Numbered from the stretch's first letter, positions 27,039-35,267 are shown. The stretch is 64,000 nt of DNA from Kribbella sp. CA-293567 (GCF_027627575.1 NZ_CP114065.1:3162001-3226000), one strand, 5' to 3'. The notes: generated by a model not told the origin, from the letters alone. A program made the numbers and translations.

Positions 27039-27055
27039 CTGTGGTCCGACCACAC
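27039..27055. promoter_or_regulatory. GntR-type operator O2
   Basis: CTGTGGTCCGACCACAC repeats O1 with one outer mismatch. The centres of O1 and O2 are 23 bp apart, about two helical turns, so two dimers could sit on nearly the same face. It precedes the oxidase ATG by 23 nt. Confidence 0.75.
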
Positions 27056-27078
27056 AGTTCACCTGCCGAGGGACGCCG

Positions 27079-28290
27079 ATGACCGACCGCCAGATACCCC
27101 GCTGGTCCGAGCTCAAGCCGCTGCTGCGGGCCAAGCCGGTCACCCTGAACTCGACCGACCGCCGGTTGGGGAGAGCGCTCACCATCGCCGACCTGCGCGC
27201 GATAGCCAAGCGCCGTACGCCGCGCTCGGTCTTCGACTACACCGACGGCGCCGCGGAGTCCGAGATCAGCCTGGCCCGGGCGCGCCGGTTGTTCGGCGAG
27301 ATGGAGCTGCAGCCGTCGATCCTGCGCGACGTCTCCGCGATCGACCTGGGTACGTCGATCCTCGGCCGGCGCTCGGAGTTGCCGTTCGCCTTCGCGCCGA
27401 CGGGGTTCACCCGGATGATGAACCACGAGGGCGAGAGCGCCGTGGTCAAGGTCGCCCAGGACGCCGGTATCCCGTACGCGCTCTCCACGATGGGCACCAC
27501 GTCGATCGAGGACGTCGCCGCGGCCGGACCGGACGCGCGCAAGTGGTTTCAGCTTTACGTCTGGAAGGACCGCGAGGCGGGCGAGGATCTGGTCAAGCGG
27601 TCAGCTGCTGCCGGCTACGAGGCGCTGATGCTGACAGTCGACGTACCGGTCGCCGGTGCGCGCCTGCGCGATGTGCGCAACGGGTTCACCATCCCGCCGT
27701 CGCTGACGGCCAAGACGGTCCTCGATGCCTCGATGCATCCGGCCTGGTGGGCGAACCTGCTCACCACCCGCCCGCTGACCTTCGCATCCCTGTCCAGCTG
27801 GGACGGCACGGTCGCCGAGCTGCTCAACCAGCTCTTCGACCCGACGATGACCATCGACGATCTCACCTGGCTCCGCTCGATCTGGGACGGGCCGCTCATC
27901 ATCAAGGGCATTCAGACCGTCGACGACGCCCGCCGGGTGGTCGACGCGGGCGCCGACGCGATCGTCCTGTCCAACCACGGAGGCCGCCAGCTCGACCGGG
28001 CTCCCACTCCGCTCCGCATCCTGCCGGAGGTGCGCAAAGCCGTCGGCGCCGACGCCGAGGTCTACCTGGACACCGGCATCATGAGCGGCGCCGACATCGT
28101 CGCCGCTCTGGCTCTGGGCGCCGACGCCTGCCTGATCGGCCGCGCCTACCTCTACGGACTGATGGCCGGTGGTCAGAAGGGCGTAGCCAAGGCCACCGAG
28201 ATCCTCACCGCCGAGGTCCGCCGGACCATGGCTCTACTGGGAGCCGCCACCACAGCCGAGCTGAACCCCGCGCACGTCCGGCTGCCGTGA
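27079..28290 (+). CDS. lldD: FMN-dependent alpha-hydroxy-acid oxidase/dehydrogenase, probably L-lactate dehydrogenase
   Basis: 403 residues of the FMN-dependent hydroxy-acid dehydrogenase family, which oxidises L-2-hydroxy acids such as L-lactate to keto acids. FMN and substrate residues are visible: [39 protein letters not shown], and the active-site SNHGGRQLD with catalytic His300. The [20 protein letters not shown] phosphate-binding region follows. The ATG at 27079 has GAGGGA about 5 nt upstream; the frame is open to 27004 across the operator but has no good start there. L-lactate as substrate is inferred from the GntR neighbour. Confidence 0.88.
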   Translation: MTDRQIPRWSELKPLLRAKPVTLNSTDRRLGRALTIADLRAIAKRRTPRSVFDYTDGAAESEISLARARRLFGEMELQPSILRDVSAIDLGTSILGRRSELPFAFAPTGFTRMMNHEGESAVVKVAQDAGIPYALSTMGTTSIEDVAAAGPDARKWFQLYVWKDREAGEDLVKRSAAAGYEALMLTVDVPVAGARLRDVRNGFTIPPSLTAKTVLDASMHPAWWANLLTTRPLTFASLSSWDGTVAELLNQLFDPTMTIDDLTWLRSIWDGPLIIKGIQTVDDARRVVDAGADAIVLSNHGGRQLDRAPTPLRILPEVRKAVGADAEVYLDTGIMSGADIVAALALGADACLIGRAYLYGLMAGGQKGVAKATEILTAEVRRTMALLGAATTAELNPAHVRLP

Positions 28291-28297
28291 CCGACGC

Positions 28298-28936
28298 TCA
28301 GTACTTCACCTTGTAGATGCTCTCTTCGTAGCTCTTGCCGTAGTACTTCTCCAGCTCGGACAGTTCAGCGTCCTTGCGATCCAGTGCCTTGGCGATCTCG
28401 GCGCGGCTCGGCATGGCCTCCGGCGTCCAGGTCTCCGGCTTCCAGAGCTGCGAACGCAGGAACGCCTTCGAACAGTGGTGGAAGATCTCGTCGATCTCGA
28501 CCAGCAGCGCGAGCTGCGGCCGGTTGCCCTTGACGATCATGTCGTCGAAGAACGGCGCTTCCTTGACGATCCGGGCCCGGCCGTTGATCCGCAACGTCTC
28601 GCCGCGGCCCGGAATCAGGTAGATCAGGCCGACCTGCGGGTTGCTGACCAGGTTGAGGAAGCCGTCGATCCGCCGGTTGCCGGCGCGTTCGGGAATCGCG
28701 ATCGTGCTGTCGTCGAGCACCTTGGTGAAGCCGGCCGGGTCACCCTTGGGGGAGACGTCGCAACTGCCGTCGGCGGCCGAGGTGGCGATCAGGCAGAACT
28801 GCGAATGGGCCAGCCATTCCTTGTCGAGCTCGTGCAGCTCCTTGCGGACCTTGTCGACGACGGCTTGGTTCGGCCACGGAACCACCTCGCGCAGTTGCTC
28901 TTCCGAGGTGATCTCGACCAGTCCGGGGATCTCCAT
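28298..28936 (-). CDS. FMN-binding pyridoxamine-phosphate-oxidase-fold protein (MSMEG_1061-like)
   Basis: 212 residues with a split-barrel flavin fold: CLIATSAADGSCDVSPKGDP, DDSTIAIPERAGNRRIDGFL, and GLIYLIPGRGETLRINGRA. The last about 40 residues form an acidic coiled region. Related proteins are FMN- or F420-dependent oxidoreductases; which cofactor this one uses cannot be told. The ATG shares one base with the stop of the upstream MFS gene (TGATG), so the two are translated from one mRNA. The longer frame to 29005 is antisense-like read-through of the MFS gene and was not used. Confidence 0.82.
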   Translation of the reverse strand: MEIPGLVEITSEEQLREVVPWPNQAVVDKVRKELHELDKEWLAHSQFCLIATSAADGSCDVSPKGDPAGFTKVLDDSTIAIPERAGNRRIDGFLNLVSNPQVGLIYLIPGRGETLRINGRARIVKEAPFFDDMIVKGNRPQLALLVEIDEIFHHCSKAFLRSQLWKPETWTPEAMPSRAEIAKALDRKDAELSELEKYYGKSYEESIYKVKY

Positions 28937-30165
28937 CAGGCGGCTCGCTCCTCTGCCAGTGACGGCTCGATCGCCTGGCCGGCGGACCGCGTCCGTGCTG
29001 CCCATCGTACGGCGGGACCAGTTCCCATACTGGTCCCCAGGAAGAGTGCTCCGACGATCATCCAGCCGACGGGACCCCAGCCCAGTACCAGCGTCGTCAG
29101 CAGCGCAGGACCCAACATCCTTGCCACTGCAGGGCCCGTACCGAAGAAGCCCTGGTACTGCCCCTGCTTGTCGGCAGGTGCCAGGCCGAAGCTGATCTCC
29201 CAGGCGCCAGAGGCCAGCTTCATCTCACCGAAGGTCAACAGAGCCGCAGCGACAGCCAGTACTCCGGCTGCGGCGGCGGGCGCCATACCGACAGCGGAGA
29301 GGGCGAACACTCCGCAAGCGGCCAGCATCGCGACCCCGGCGAAGCGGACGGAGCGGGTCGCCGTACGGAGGTCGGTGACGCTGCGAGCGACCCGCACCTG
29401 GAAGAGGGTGACGCCGACGGTGTTGACGACCAGCAGCGCGGCGACCACCCAGCCGGGGGCGTTGGTGCGCTCGACGATCCACAGCGGCACGACCAGGCTC
29501 AACAGCGGCATGAACATCAGCATCACCGCGTTGAGTAACGCCAGTACGGCGTACGGGCGGTCGTGCAGTACGGCCAGACGTGGCTCACCGGCGACTCGGA
29601 ACGGCACTGCCTTGACCGTGGGCACTCGACGGATCAGCCCGGCGGCGACCAGGAAGCTGGCTGCGTCGATCGCAAAGACCGTCAGGTACGCCGTTGCAGT
29701 GTCGAAGTGCAACGCGATGCCGCCGAGCGCGGCGCCGACGGCGAGACCGGCGTTGACCGTGGCCTGGAGGAAGGCGCGGATGCGGGTGCGCTCGGCAGGC
29801 TTGACCAGGCCGGCCAGCAGAGCTTGCCGCGCGGCGGTGAGCCCGGTATGGCTGGTCGCGTAGGCGATCGCCGCGATCAGGAAGAGCGGAAAGCTGCGCA
29901 CGAACAGGAACGAGCCGACCGAGATCGCGGTCGACAGGGCCAGTAGGGTCGCAACCCCGCGCGGCCCCTTGCGGTCGGCGAGGCTGCCGAGCGGAACGCC
30001 GGTCAGGAAGCCGACCAGCCAGGCGATGGTGAGGCCGAGTCCGACCTGCGCGGTGGAGAGGCCGACGACGCGCGTGAAGAAGAGCGCGGAGGTGACGATG
30101 AACGCGCCGTCACCGACCGAGTTGGCCAGCTGCGCGAACGCGAGTTTGCGGGCGGTGGGGGTCAT
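28936..30165 (-). CDS. Major facilitator superfamily transporter
   Basis: 409 residues with about 12 membrane helices. The TM2-TM3 signature reads GVPLGSLADRKGPRGVA. It resembles multidrug exporters of actinobacteria that travel with small oxidoreductases. The ATG has GAGGAGA 6 nt upstream, a good ribosome site. The next gene, a flavoprotein, overlaps its stop. Substrate unknown; export of a product or toxin handled by the flavoprotein is a reasonable guess. Confidence 0.87.
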   Translation of the reverse strand: MTPTARKLAFAQLANSVGDGAFIVTSALFFTRVVGLSTAQVGLGLTIAWLVGFLTGVPLGSLADRKGPRGVATLLALSTAISVGSFLFVRSFPLFLIAAIAYATSHTGLTAARQALLAGLVKPAERTRIRAFLQATVNAGLAVGAALGGIALHFDTATAYLTVFAIDAASFLVAAGLIRRVPTVKAVPFRVAGEPRLAVLHDRPYAVLALLNAVMLMFMPLLSLVVPLWIVERTNAPGWVVAALLVVNTVGVTLFQVRVARSVTDLRTATRSVRFAGVAMLAACGVFALSAVGMAPAAAAGVLAVAAALLTFGEMKLASGAWEISFGLAPADKQGQYQGFFGTGPAVARMLGPALLTTLVLGWGPVGWMIVGALFLGTSMGTGPAVRWAARTRSAGQAIEPSLAEERAA

Positions 30166-30558
30166 AGCGGTTCTCCTCGGCTCTTGGTACTCCGAGCCTA
30201 GGAGCCTGGCGGCCCAGCGGTGAGGTCCATTTCTGATGCTCTTCGGTGGGCCAATCGCTGCTGGTAGTCATCGCCTACAGCTATCGCCCGCTGCGACCCA
30301 CGGTGTCGCACTTACGTGGACGGCCGCGGGGCCGCTTCCCGCGACGACCACTCGGCCGTCGCCCTCGGCTAACCACCGACCAGTCGGCCGTCATCCTCGA
30401 CTGACCACCGACCACCGCTGTCGTCCTCGACTGACCACCGCCGTCGCCCTCGCTGACGGCCGCTCAGCGGCCATAGCCCATTGCTCCGTCAGGAGGGTTC
30501 GACGCGCCCTGGTCGCGCGCGCTTTCGCGGCAACCAGGGCTGCGTCGACCTGGTGACG
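30166..30558. other. Non-coding interval with degenerate repeats
   Basis: 393 bp between two minus-strand genes. It holds an imperfect tandem array of about 25-30 bp (around 30341-30455, with recurring CTCGACTGACCACCG) and a hairpin at 30506-30540. No convincing gene is present. Confidence 0.6.
30506..30540 (-). terminator. Hairpin after the S-adenosyl methyltransferase gene
   Basis: GCCCTGGT at 30506-30513 pairs with ACCAGGGC at 30533-30540, with CGCG-rich inner bases that may extend the stem. It lies 18 bp beyond the stop of the minus-strand methyltransferase gene and has no T-run. Confidence 0.5.
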
Positions 30559-31383
30559 TCAGGGCTTGATCGCGAGGCCCGCGACGATCAGGCGCTGCCA
30601 GTCGGTCAGTTCGTCGTCCAGCGGCTCGTCGGGACGCCACTCGGCGCAGGCCACGATGCCGGGCTCGACCAGCTCGAGGCCGTCGAAGAGCGCCAGGATC
30701 TCGTCGTCGGTGCGCCACCGGCCCCGGCCGAACGACGCCTGCAGCACATTTTCGATCTCGACACTGCGCGGATCGTTCAGGCTGCGGAAGTGGCTGATGA
30801 ACACGTAGCTGCCGCTCGGAATCTTGTCGACCCAGTACTGCACCAGCGACGCCGGGTCCTCGTCGTCGTTGAGGTGGTGCAGGATCGCGCTGAGGATGAT
30901 CGCGACCGGCTTGCCGAAGTCGATCAGCGCGCGCGTGGCGGGGTTGTCGTAGATCTCTTTCCCGTCGCGCAGATCGGCCTGCAGCACGGTGGTGTTCTCG
31001 TTCTCCTCCAGCAGCGCGCGGCCGTGCGCGAGCACGATCGGGTCGTTGTCGACGTAGACGACCTTGGCCTCGGGGTCGTGGCGCTGGGCGATCTGGTGCA
31101 CGTTCTCGGCGGTCGGCAGACCGGAGCCGAGATCGACGAACTGCTTGATCCGGTGCTCGGTGACCAGTTGGCGCACCACCCGGATCAGGGTCGCCCGATT
31201 GTCGGTCGCGATCACCGGCGCGCCGGGCAGGTTGTTGATGATCTGGTCGCCGACCGCGCGGTCGGCGGCGTAGTTGTCCTTGCCGCCGAGGATGTAGTCG
31301 TAGGCGCGAGCAATGCTCGGGACAGTGGTGTCGATTTCCTGGGCGGCGGTCTGTCCCGTGGTTGCCGCGTCGCTTTCTGCCAT
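30559..31383 (-). CDS. SAM-dependent methyltransferase, Methyltransf_19 family
   Basis: 274 residues of the actinobacterial S-adenosyl methyltransferase family PF04672 (formerly DUF574). It opens with the family hallmark PSIARAYDYILGGKDNYAAD, then has the SAM site QFVDLGSGLPTAENVHQIA, VVYVDNDPIVLAHGR, and ILSAILHHLNDDEDP. These genes are abundant in actinobacteria and many flank regulatory or secondary-metabolite genes; the substrates are mostly unknown. AAAGGA lies about 10 nt upstream of the ATG. A hairpin follows the stop. Confidence 0.9.
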   Translation of the reverse strand: MAESDAATTGQTAAQEIDTTVPSIARAYDYILGGKDNYAADRAVGDQIINNLPGAPVIATDNRATLIRVVRQLVTEHRIKQFVDLGSGLPTAENVHQIAQRHDPEAKVVYVDNDPIVLAHGRALLEENENTTVLQADLRDGKEIYDNPATRALIDFGKPVAIILSAILHHLNDDEDPASLVQYWVDKIPSGSYVFISHFRSLNDPRSVEIENVLQASFGRGRWRTDDEILALFDGLELVEPGIVACAEWRPDEPLDDELTDWQRLIVAGLAIKP

Positions 31384-31567
31384 CCTGAAGTCCTTTTCGA
31401 GGTTCGTGTTGTCGCGGTCACACTATGCGAAAGACGGACCTCGCGCTGCCTCTGAGCCGCTCTCCGGAGCACCGAACTGGGCCACGCGATTCCGGCTGCC
31501 GAAGATCGCCGGTGCCGAATCGGAAAATTGGCCTGTGGACAACCGCGGATCGGTGTGGAATCGACTG

Positions 31568-31573
31568 CACATT
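31568..31573 (+). promoter_or_regulatory. Putative -10 element of the gene at 31580 (leaderless)
   Basis: CACATT ends 6 nt before the ATG, in an AT-rich patch. Confidence 0.35.
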
Positions 31574-31579
31574 CTAGGT

Positions 31580-32137
31580 ATGACGTATTCCGACCTCCCC
31601 GCGAACTGGCTCGATCTCCCACTCACCGACCCCACCCTGGCAGCCGATGTCGTCGACCTCTACGTCTCCGTCGGTGACCGCCGGCAGGGCGTCCTGTCAG
31701 CCCTGCTCTGCGATTCCGGAGCGCGCTTCCTCGCAGCCATCCACCTGGACCTCCCCGAGCGAGCCCCGCTCACATCACCCAAGTCCTGCGCCAAAGCTCT
31801 GGCCCCACTCATCCCCGCCCTGCAACTCCGCCCCGACGGAGCCCTGCTGCTGGCGCTCGGCCGCCCCACCCGCGACCCGACCTCGGACCGAGCCTGGCTC
31901 GAAGCCGCCCGCAAAACCTGCGAAACAGCATCGATCCACCTGCTCGCCTTCTACATCGCCACGCCCACCCACCTCTACGTCCCGTCCCTGCCCGTCACTC
32001 CAGATGCTTCGCCTTCACCTGCAGCGCCTCCGCTCGCGCCGAAGCGCGCCGTCGATGAATCCCAACCCGTTGCTCCTCCATCTGCCCCGGAAGAAGAGCC
32101 CGTCGCCCAACGCGCCAGTCCGTCGGGCAGCAGATGA
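31580..32137 (+). CDS. Hypothetical protein with proline-rich tail
   Basis: 185 residues. I do not recognise the family. A globular alpha/beta part covers residues 1-130 (PTLAADVVDLYVSVGDRRQG, VLSALLCDSGARFLAAIHLD, LIPALQLRPDGALLLALGRP). The last about 55 residues are rich in Pro, Ala and Ser and look disordered. There is no signal peptide or membrane segment. The frame is open to 31313, antisense to the methyltransferase gene, but the ATG at 31580 begins the compositionally normal part and has a -10-like hexamer 6 nt before it. An octamer array follows 38 bp after the stop. Confidence 0.55.
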   Translation: MTYSDLPANWLDLPLTDPTLAADVVDLYVSVGDRRQGVLSALLCDSGARFLAAIHLDLPERAPLTSPKSCAKALAPLIPALQLRPDGALLLALGRPTRDPTSDRAWLEAARKTCETASIHLLAFYIATPTHLYVPSLPVTPDASPSPAAPPLAPKRAVDESQPVAPPSAPEEEPVAQRASPSGSR

Positions 32138-32175
32138 TGCGCCTCGGGAGTTGAGGAGGCGGTCGCCGAGCGTCG

Positions 32176-32302
32176 GTCCGTGAGTCCGTGAGTCCGTGAG
32201 TCAGTGAGTCCGTGAGTCCGTCGGTCCGTGGGTCCGTCAGTCCGTGGGTCCGTCAGTCCGTGGGTCCGTCGGTTCGTGGGTCTTGGGTCCGTCGGTCCGC
32301 GA
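32176..32302. repeat. Period-8 tandem array, GTCCGTGA/GTCCGTCG type
   Basis: Sixteen units of about 8 bp: thirteen in exact register from 32176 (GTCCGTGA three times, then GTCAGTGA, GTCCGTGA and variants), one 7-bp unit at 32280-32286, then two more. Variation is confined mostly to the last two bases. It lies between the hypothetical gene and the 3' end of alkB. Confidence 0.9.
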
Positions 32303-32390
32303 GTGCGGCACTTTGGGCCGACGGAATTGTCGCCGAGCGTCGATCCCGGGAGTCGTGAGCGCTGCACCTTGGCGCCCGCTGACGGTCGGT

Positions 32391-33035
32391 TCAGCGGACG
32401 CCGCGGGGGCGGAACTGGATACTGATCCGAGGGCCGATGTGGCCGGAGGACTTGGGGATGGCGTGTTCCCAGGTGCGTTGGCAACTGCCGCCCATGACGA
32501 TCAGGTCGCCGTGGCCCAGGGGATAGCGGATGGTCGAGCTGACTGGTCCGCTGGACCCGCCGGGTTTCGGGCGCAGGGCGAGAACGCGGGGTTCGCCGAC
32601 CGACAGGATGGCAACCATGGTGTCCTGGCGGCTTCCGCGACCGATTTTGTCTCCGTGCCAGGCAACACTGTCGCGGCCGTCGCGGTAGTAGCACAGACCT
32701 GCTGTCCGGAACGGTTCGCCGAGTTCGTCCGCATAGTGCTCACTCAGCAGGTCACGCGCTTCGTCGAGGATCGGCAGTGGCAGATCCTCGGTCTCACCGT
32801 AGAAACACAGCAGTCTCGGCACGTCGACCACCCGGTCGTACATCTGCCGGCGTTCCTCATGCCACGGCACATCGGCAGCCAGCCGCTCGTAGACCTGATC
32901 CGCACCGGTCAGCCACTGTGGCAGCACGTCGATCCACGCGCCTTGGCTCAGCTCCGTCCGCCGGACGCCGTCGAGCGATCCCAGCGCGGGATCCTCGAAC
33001 GCATCCAGCAAGGAGGCCTGAAGGTCAGCACCCAT
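32391..33035 (-). CDS. alkB: AlkB-family 2-oxoglutarate/Fe(II) dioxygenase
   Basis: 214 residues. AlkB proteins repair 1-methyladenine and 3-methylcytosine by oxidative demethylation. The AlkB fold is recognised by LCYYRDGRDSVAWHGDKIGR, giving iron ligands His and Asp in HGD, then VAILSVGEPRVLALRPK, YPLGHGDLIVMGGSCQRTWE, and the second His plus 2-oxoglutarate Arg pair in WEHAIPK and GPRISIQFRPR. The closest kin are the 200-230 residue actinobacterial enzymes. The ATG at 33035 has a TATAGT hexamer 6 nt upstream and a LexA-type box over the -35, so it is probably DNA-damage inducible. Confidence 0.92.
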   Translation of the reverse strand: MGADLQASLLDAFEDPALGSLDGVRRTELSQGAWIDVLPQWLTGADQVYERLAADVPWHEERRQMYDRVVDVPRLLCFYGETEDLPLPILDEARDLLSEHYADELGEPFRTAGLCYYRDGRDSVAWHGDKIGRGSRQDTMVAILSVGEPRVLALRPKPGGSSGPVSSTIRYPLGHGDLIVMGGSCQRTWEHAIPKSSGHIGPRISIQFRPRGVR

Positions 33036-33041
33036 ACCGCC

Positions 33042-33047
33042 ACTATA
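33042..33047 (-). promoter_or_regulatory. -10 element of alkB (leaderless)
   Basis: TATAGT on the minus strand, 6 nt before the ATG. With a 17-bp spacer the -35 would be GAACAT, inside the LexA box. Confidence 0.6.
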
Positions 33048-33057
33048 CCCCGACAAT

Positions 33058-33070
33058 CGAACATATGTTC
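33058..33070. promoter_or_regulatory. LexA (SOS) box upstream of alkB
   Basis: CGAACATATGTTC matches the Gram-positive/mycobacterial LexA consensus (CGAAC-N4-GTTC) with a palindromic core. It covers the predicted -35 of alkB, so LexA would block the polymerase until DNA damage. Confidence 0.75.
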
Positions 33071-33085
33071 CCCAGGAGGCTGAGG

Positions 33086-33523
33086 TCACCAGCAGTAAAC
33101 GAGCAGCGGCACCGGAACACCGCCGTGCCGGCTCTCCAATGCGGGCGCCTCGACCCAGTCCAGCCCAACCATGCGCGGGCAGACACAGTCGAGTTCGTCG
33201 AGCCCGAGTCGCGGCTCACCCGCACCGACCTCGACCCGGAACACTGTGGTCATCCCCGACGGATACGGCACCCGCGCCACCTCACGCGCCGCCGTCACCT
33301 CCAGCCCGACCTCCTCCAGCACCTCCCGCCGCACTGCGACCAGCGCATCCTCGCCGGCTTCGATCCCTCCGCCGGGAAGCGTCCAGTACTCCGGTCCGTC
33401 ATGCTGCCCCGGCCGGGTCTGCACCGGTTCGCGAACCATCAGAACCCGGCTACCCCGCTGAATCACCGCTGCCACCCGCACACGCTCGCCCATAGGAGAC
33501 ACCCTGACAGGCGCCATCGACAT
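33086..33523 (-). CDS. NUDIX hydrolase
   Basis: About 145 residues. The Nudix box is complete from the GGGIEAGE segment through REVLEEVGLEV, coordinating the metal that cleaves nucleoside-diphosphate-linked substrates. The family includes dNTP-pool cleaners of the MutT kind and ADP-ribose hydrolases; this one cannot be placed further. The start is unsure: ATG at 33523 is used, with ATG 33517 (CAGGTT hexamer 7 nt upstream) or 33490 as alternatives. It ends 15 bp upstream of the LexA box and faces the same way as alkB, so read-through into alkB is possible. Confidence 0.85.
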   Translation of the reverse strand: MSMAPVRVSPMGERVRVAAVIQRGSRVLMVREPVQTRPGQHDGPEYWTLPGGGIEAGEDALVAVRREVLEEVGLEVTAAREVARVPYPSGMTTVFRVEVGAGEPRLGLDELDCVCPRMVGLDWVEAPALESRHGGVPVPLLVYCW

Positions 33524-33774
33524 CAACCTGAGAACGCTTGGCGGTCAACGTCCGCTGATGCTCAATGCTGAGCAGCACCGGCAGGCGGGCCATCGACGTC
33601 GAGAAGCGTGGCCCGTTGATCACCACCATGGTGCCGTCGTCGGTGACGCGGACGCGGTGACTTCGGCACTGCGTGCCGCCGACCTTGGGCACCGGTGCCG
33701 CCGATGGTGTGACGTCAAGGACAGTCTGTTCGGCGGTTCATGCGCCGACGAGCACATCGCGTCTGCTTCCCGCG

Positions 33775-34030
33775 GGTCCCAGCGTCCGCACTCGACCGCA
33801 GCGCCGCCGTACCCGTGCCGTCGCGCCGTCGTACCTGCGGTGATGCCGTACTCGCCGTGCCGTCGATACCCGCGGCGATGCCGTATCCGCCGTACCCGCG
33901 GCGATGCCGCACTTACTGTGCCGCCGTTTGGGCGGTGATGCCGTGCCCGGCGTATGGGCGGTGCCGCCGTATCCATATCCGTACCCGCCGTGCCGCCATA
34001 CCCGCTGTACCCGCGGCGCCGCCGCGTCCG
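33775..34030. repeat. Degenerate repeats built on CCGTACCCGCGGCGATG
   Basis: Related blocks recur roughly every 22-30 bp, for example CGATACCCGCGGCGATGCCG and CCGTACCCGCGGCGATGCCG. The spacing is irregular and units have drifted. Confidence 0.6.
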
Positions 34031-34128
34031 ACGTGCCGCCGCACGGTCGCCGAGCGCGCGAGATCCTCCGCCTCGACGCTCACCGAGATCGGCGCGCCGG
34101 AGGCAGAGGATGTGATTGTGTCGCCGAC

Positions 34129-34264
34129 GTGCCGACGTGCCGACGTGCCGACGTGCCGACGTGCCGACGTGCCGACGTGCCGACGTGCCGACGTGCCGAC
34201 GTGCCGACGTGCCGACGTGCCGACGTGCCGACGTGCCGACGTGCCGACGTGCCGACGTGCCGAC
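34129..34264. repeat. Perfect octamer array (GTGCCGAC)17
   Basis: Seventeen uninterrupted copies of GTGCCGAC (136 bp), bordered by the variants TCGCCGAC at 34121-34128 and GTGCCGGC at 34265-34272. Because 8 is not a multiple of 3, all three frames encode the same eight-residue repeat, which produces spurious long frames on both strands. Perfect identity implies recent expansion by slippage or recombination. Confidence 0.95.
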
Positions 34265-34532
34265 GTGCCGGCCTGCCGGGTTCTCGTGTCAGCGCGCGTC
34301 GTGCTGCAACGCCGGGGCTGCATCGTCGGCGTGGCCTCGGTGGCAAGGCGCGGAGGGGGTTGAAGCAGACGTATCTTTCCGATCTATCCGGAGAGGAGTT
34401 CGGACTCCGCATCCGGGAACCAGCAAGCTGGTTGCTGTCGTCCGGGTGCCGCGGCAGCAGGCGGTCGTGCGGCAAGGGCTCCATGCCGAGTGCTCGTGCT
34501 GTAATTCGCGCGCAGTGGGGCGCGTGGGCACG

Positions 34533-34538
34533 TAGCCT
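34533..34538 (+). promoter_or_regulatory. Putative -10 element of the phosphotransferase gene (leaderless)
   Basis: TAGCCT ends 7 nt before the GTG at 34546. No ribosome site is visible. Confidence 0.4.
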
Positions 34539-34545
34539 TCAGTGG

Positions 34546-35193
34546 GTGGATCTGCAGACTCTGATGGACCGGTTCGGCTCCAGTGGTGCTCGGGCGATCG
34601 ATGTCGGGTTCTCCGGCGCGATAGTTGTCCGGCTGGAGCGTGGTGGAGAAGTCCTTTACTACAAGGCCGGTCCGGATGTCGCCGCTGAAGCTGATCGGCT
34701 TGCCTGGCTAGGTACGACCGACATCCCGTGCCCGCGGATTGTCGATCGTGGCGAGAACGAGAGCGGCGAGTGGATGCTCACCACGGAGTTGGGCGGGCGA
34801 GATGCGTCCCAGCCTTGGCCGGCCGCGGAGCGTCCCGCGGTACTGGCTGCGATGGCCGACGGGATCAAGCGGCTTCATGCGCTGAGTGAATGCCCGTTCG
34901 ATTCGCCGTATCCGGGGTCACGGGAGGCCGTGACGCACGGCGACTACTGCGCTCCGAACGTCTTCGTCGACCCGGCGACCCTCCGCTTCAGCGGCCTGCT
35001 CGATCTCAGCCGCCTCGGCTTTGGGAACCGGTACGTCGATTTCGCCTTGATGCACAGGAGTCTCGCCGGAACTCTCAATCCCCAGTACGGCGGACTGCCC
35101 GCGGCGCGCGACTTCGTAGTACGGGCGGGTGGCGACCCCGATGACCCGCAACTCGCGCACTTCGTCGAACTGGGCACCTCAGGTCTCTACTGA
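34546..35193 (+). CDS. APH(3')-like phosphotransferase
   Basis: 215 residues of the aminoglycoside-phosphotransferase kinase fold. Key residues are the ATP lysine in LYYKAG, the Glu of EADRLAWL, the catalytic loop VTHGDYCAPNVFVD with Asp133, and the metal Asp153 in LLDLSRLGFGNRYVDFAL, which parallels the GxIDCGRLGVADRYQDIAL pattern of APH(3') enzymes. It is shorter than the usual about 260, mainly at the N-terminus. Frames open farther upstream run through the octamer array, so a start there is unlikely. It may act on an aminoglycoside or on another hydroxylated small molecule. Confidence 0.82.
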   Translation: MDLQTLMDRFGSSGARAIDVGFSGAIVVRLERGGEVLYYKAGPDVAAEADRLAWLGTTDIPCPRIVDRGENESGEWMLTTELGGRDASQPWPAAERPAVLAAMADGIKRLHALSECPFDSPYPGSREAVTHGDYCAPNVFVDPATLRFSGLLDLSRLGFGNRYVDFALMHRSLAGTLNPQYGGLPAARDFVVRAGGDPDDPQLAHFVELGTSGLY

Positions 35194-35216
35194 TCGGCAC
35201 CGAACAAAGGAGAAAC

Positions 35217-35267
35217 ATGTCGGACGACGCCGTACTGGTGGCTGACCTCAGCGAATTCCTCGCCTGA
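35217..35267 (+). other. 16-codon ORF with strong ribosome site before the DinB gene
   Basis: ATG to TGA encodes MSDDAVLVADLSEFLA. AAGGAG lies 4 nt before the ATG, the best ribosome site in the area, whereas the DinB gene 5 nt downstream has none. After the stop the same frame continues SRWSADDRLAMQANER before leaving. It may be a coupling leader peptide or the relic of a longer N-terminus broken by a stop and a frameshift. Confidence 0.35.

Larger units (their letters stand above)
33524..34545. other. Repeat-rich interval without a firm gene
   Basis: About 1 kb. A minus-strand frame ending at 33450 gives an 80-residue product with some protein-like character (VTDDGTMVVINGPRF), but it overlaps the NUDIX gene and I do not call it. 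Bases 33775-34030 hold diverged units of about 22-30 bp around CCGTACCCGCGGCGATGC. Bases 34129-34264 hold a perfect octamer array. From 34270 to 34530 I see nothing definite. Confidence 0.55.

Noticed and set aside
33450..33692. 80-residue minus-strand frame overlapping the NUDIX gene
   Set aside because: Some of its sequence looks protein-like, but it overlaps the NUDIX coding end and has no ribosome site or -10.
34121..34272. CRISPR array
   Set aside because: The units are contiguous octamers without spacers, and no cas gene is nearby.
33913..34535. Proteins with repeated eight-residue units (CRRADVPT and similar) from the octamer array
   Set aside because: All three frames on both strands are open only because the octamer lacks stop codons. 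None has a plausible start or promoter.
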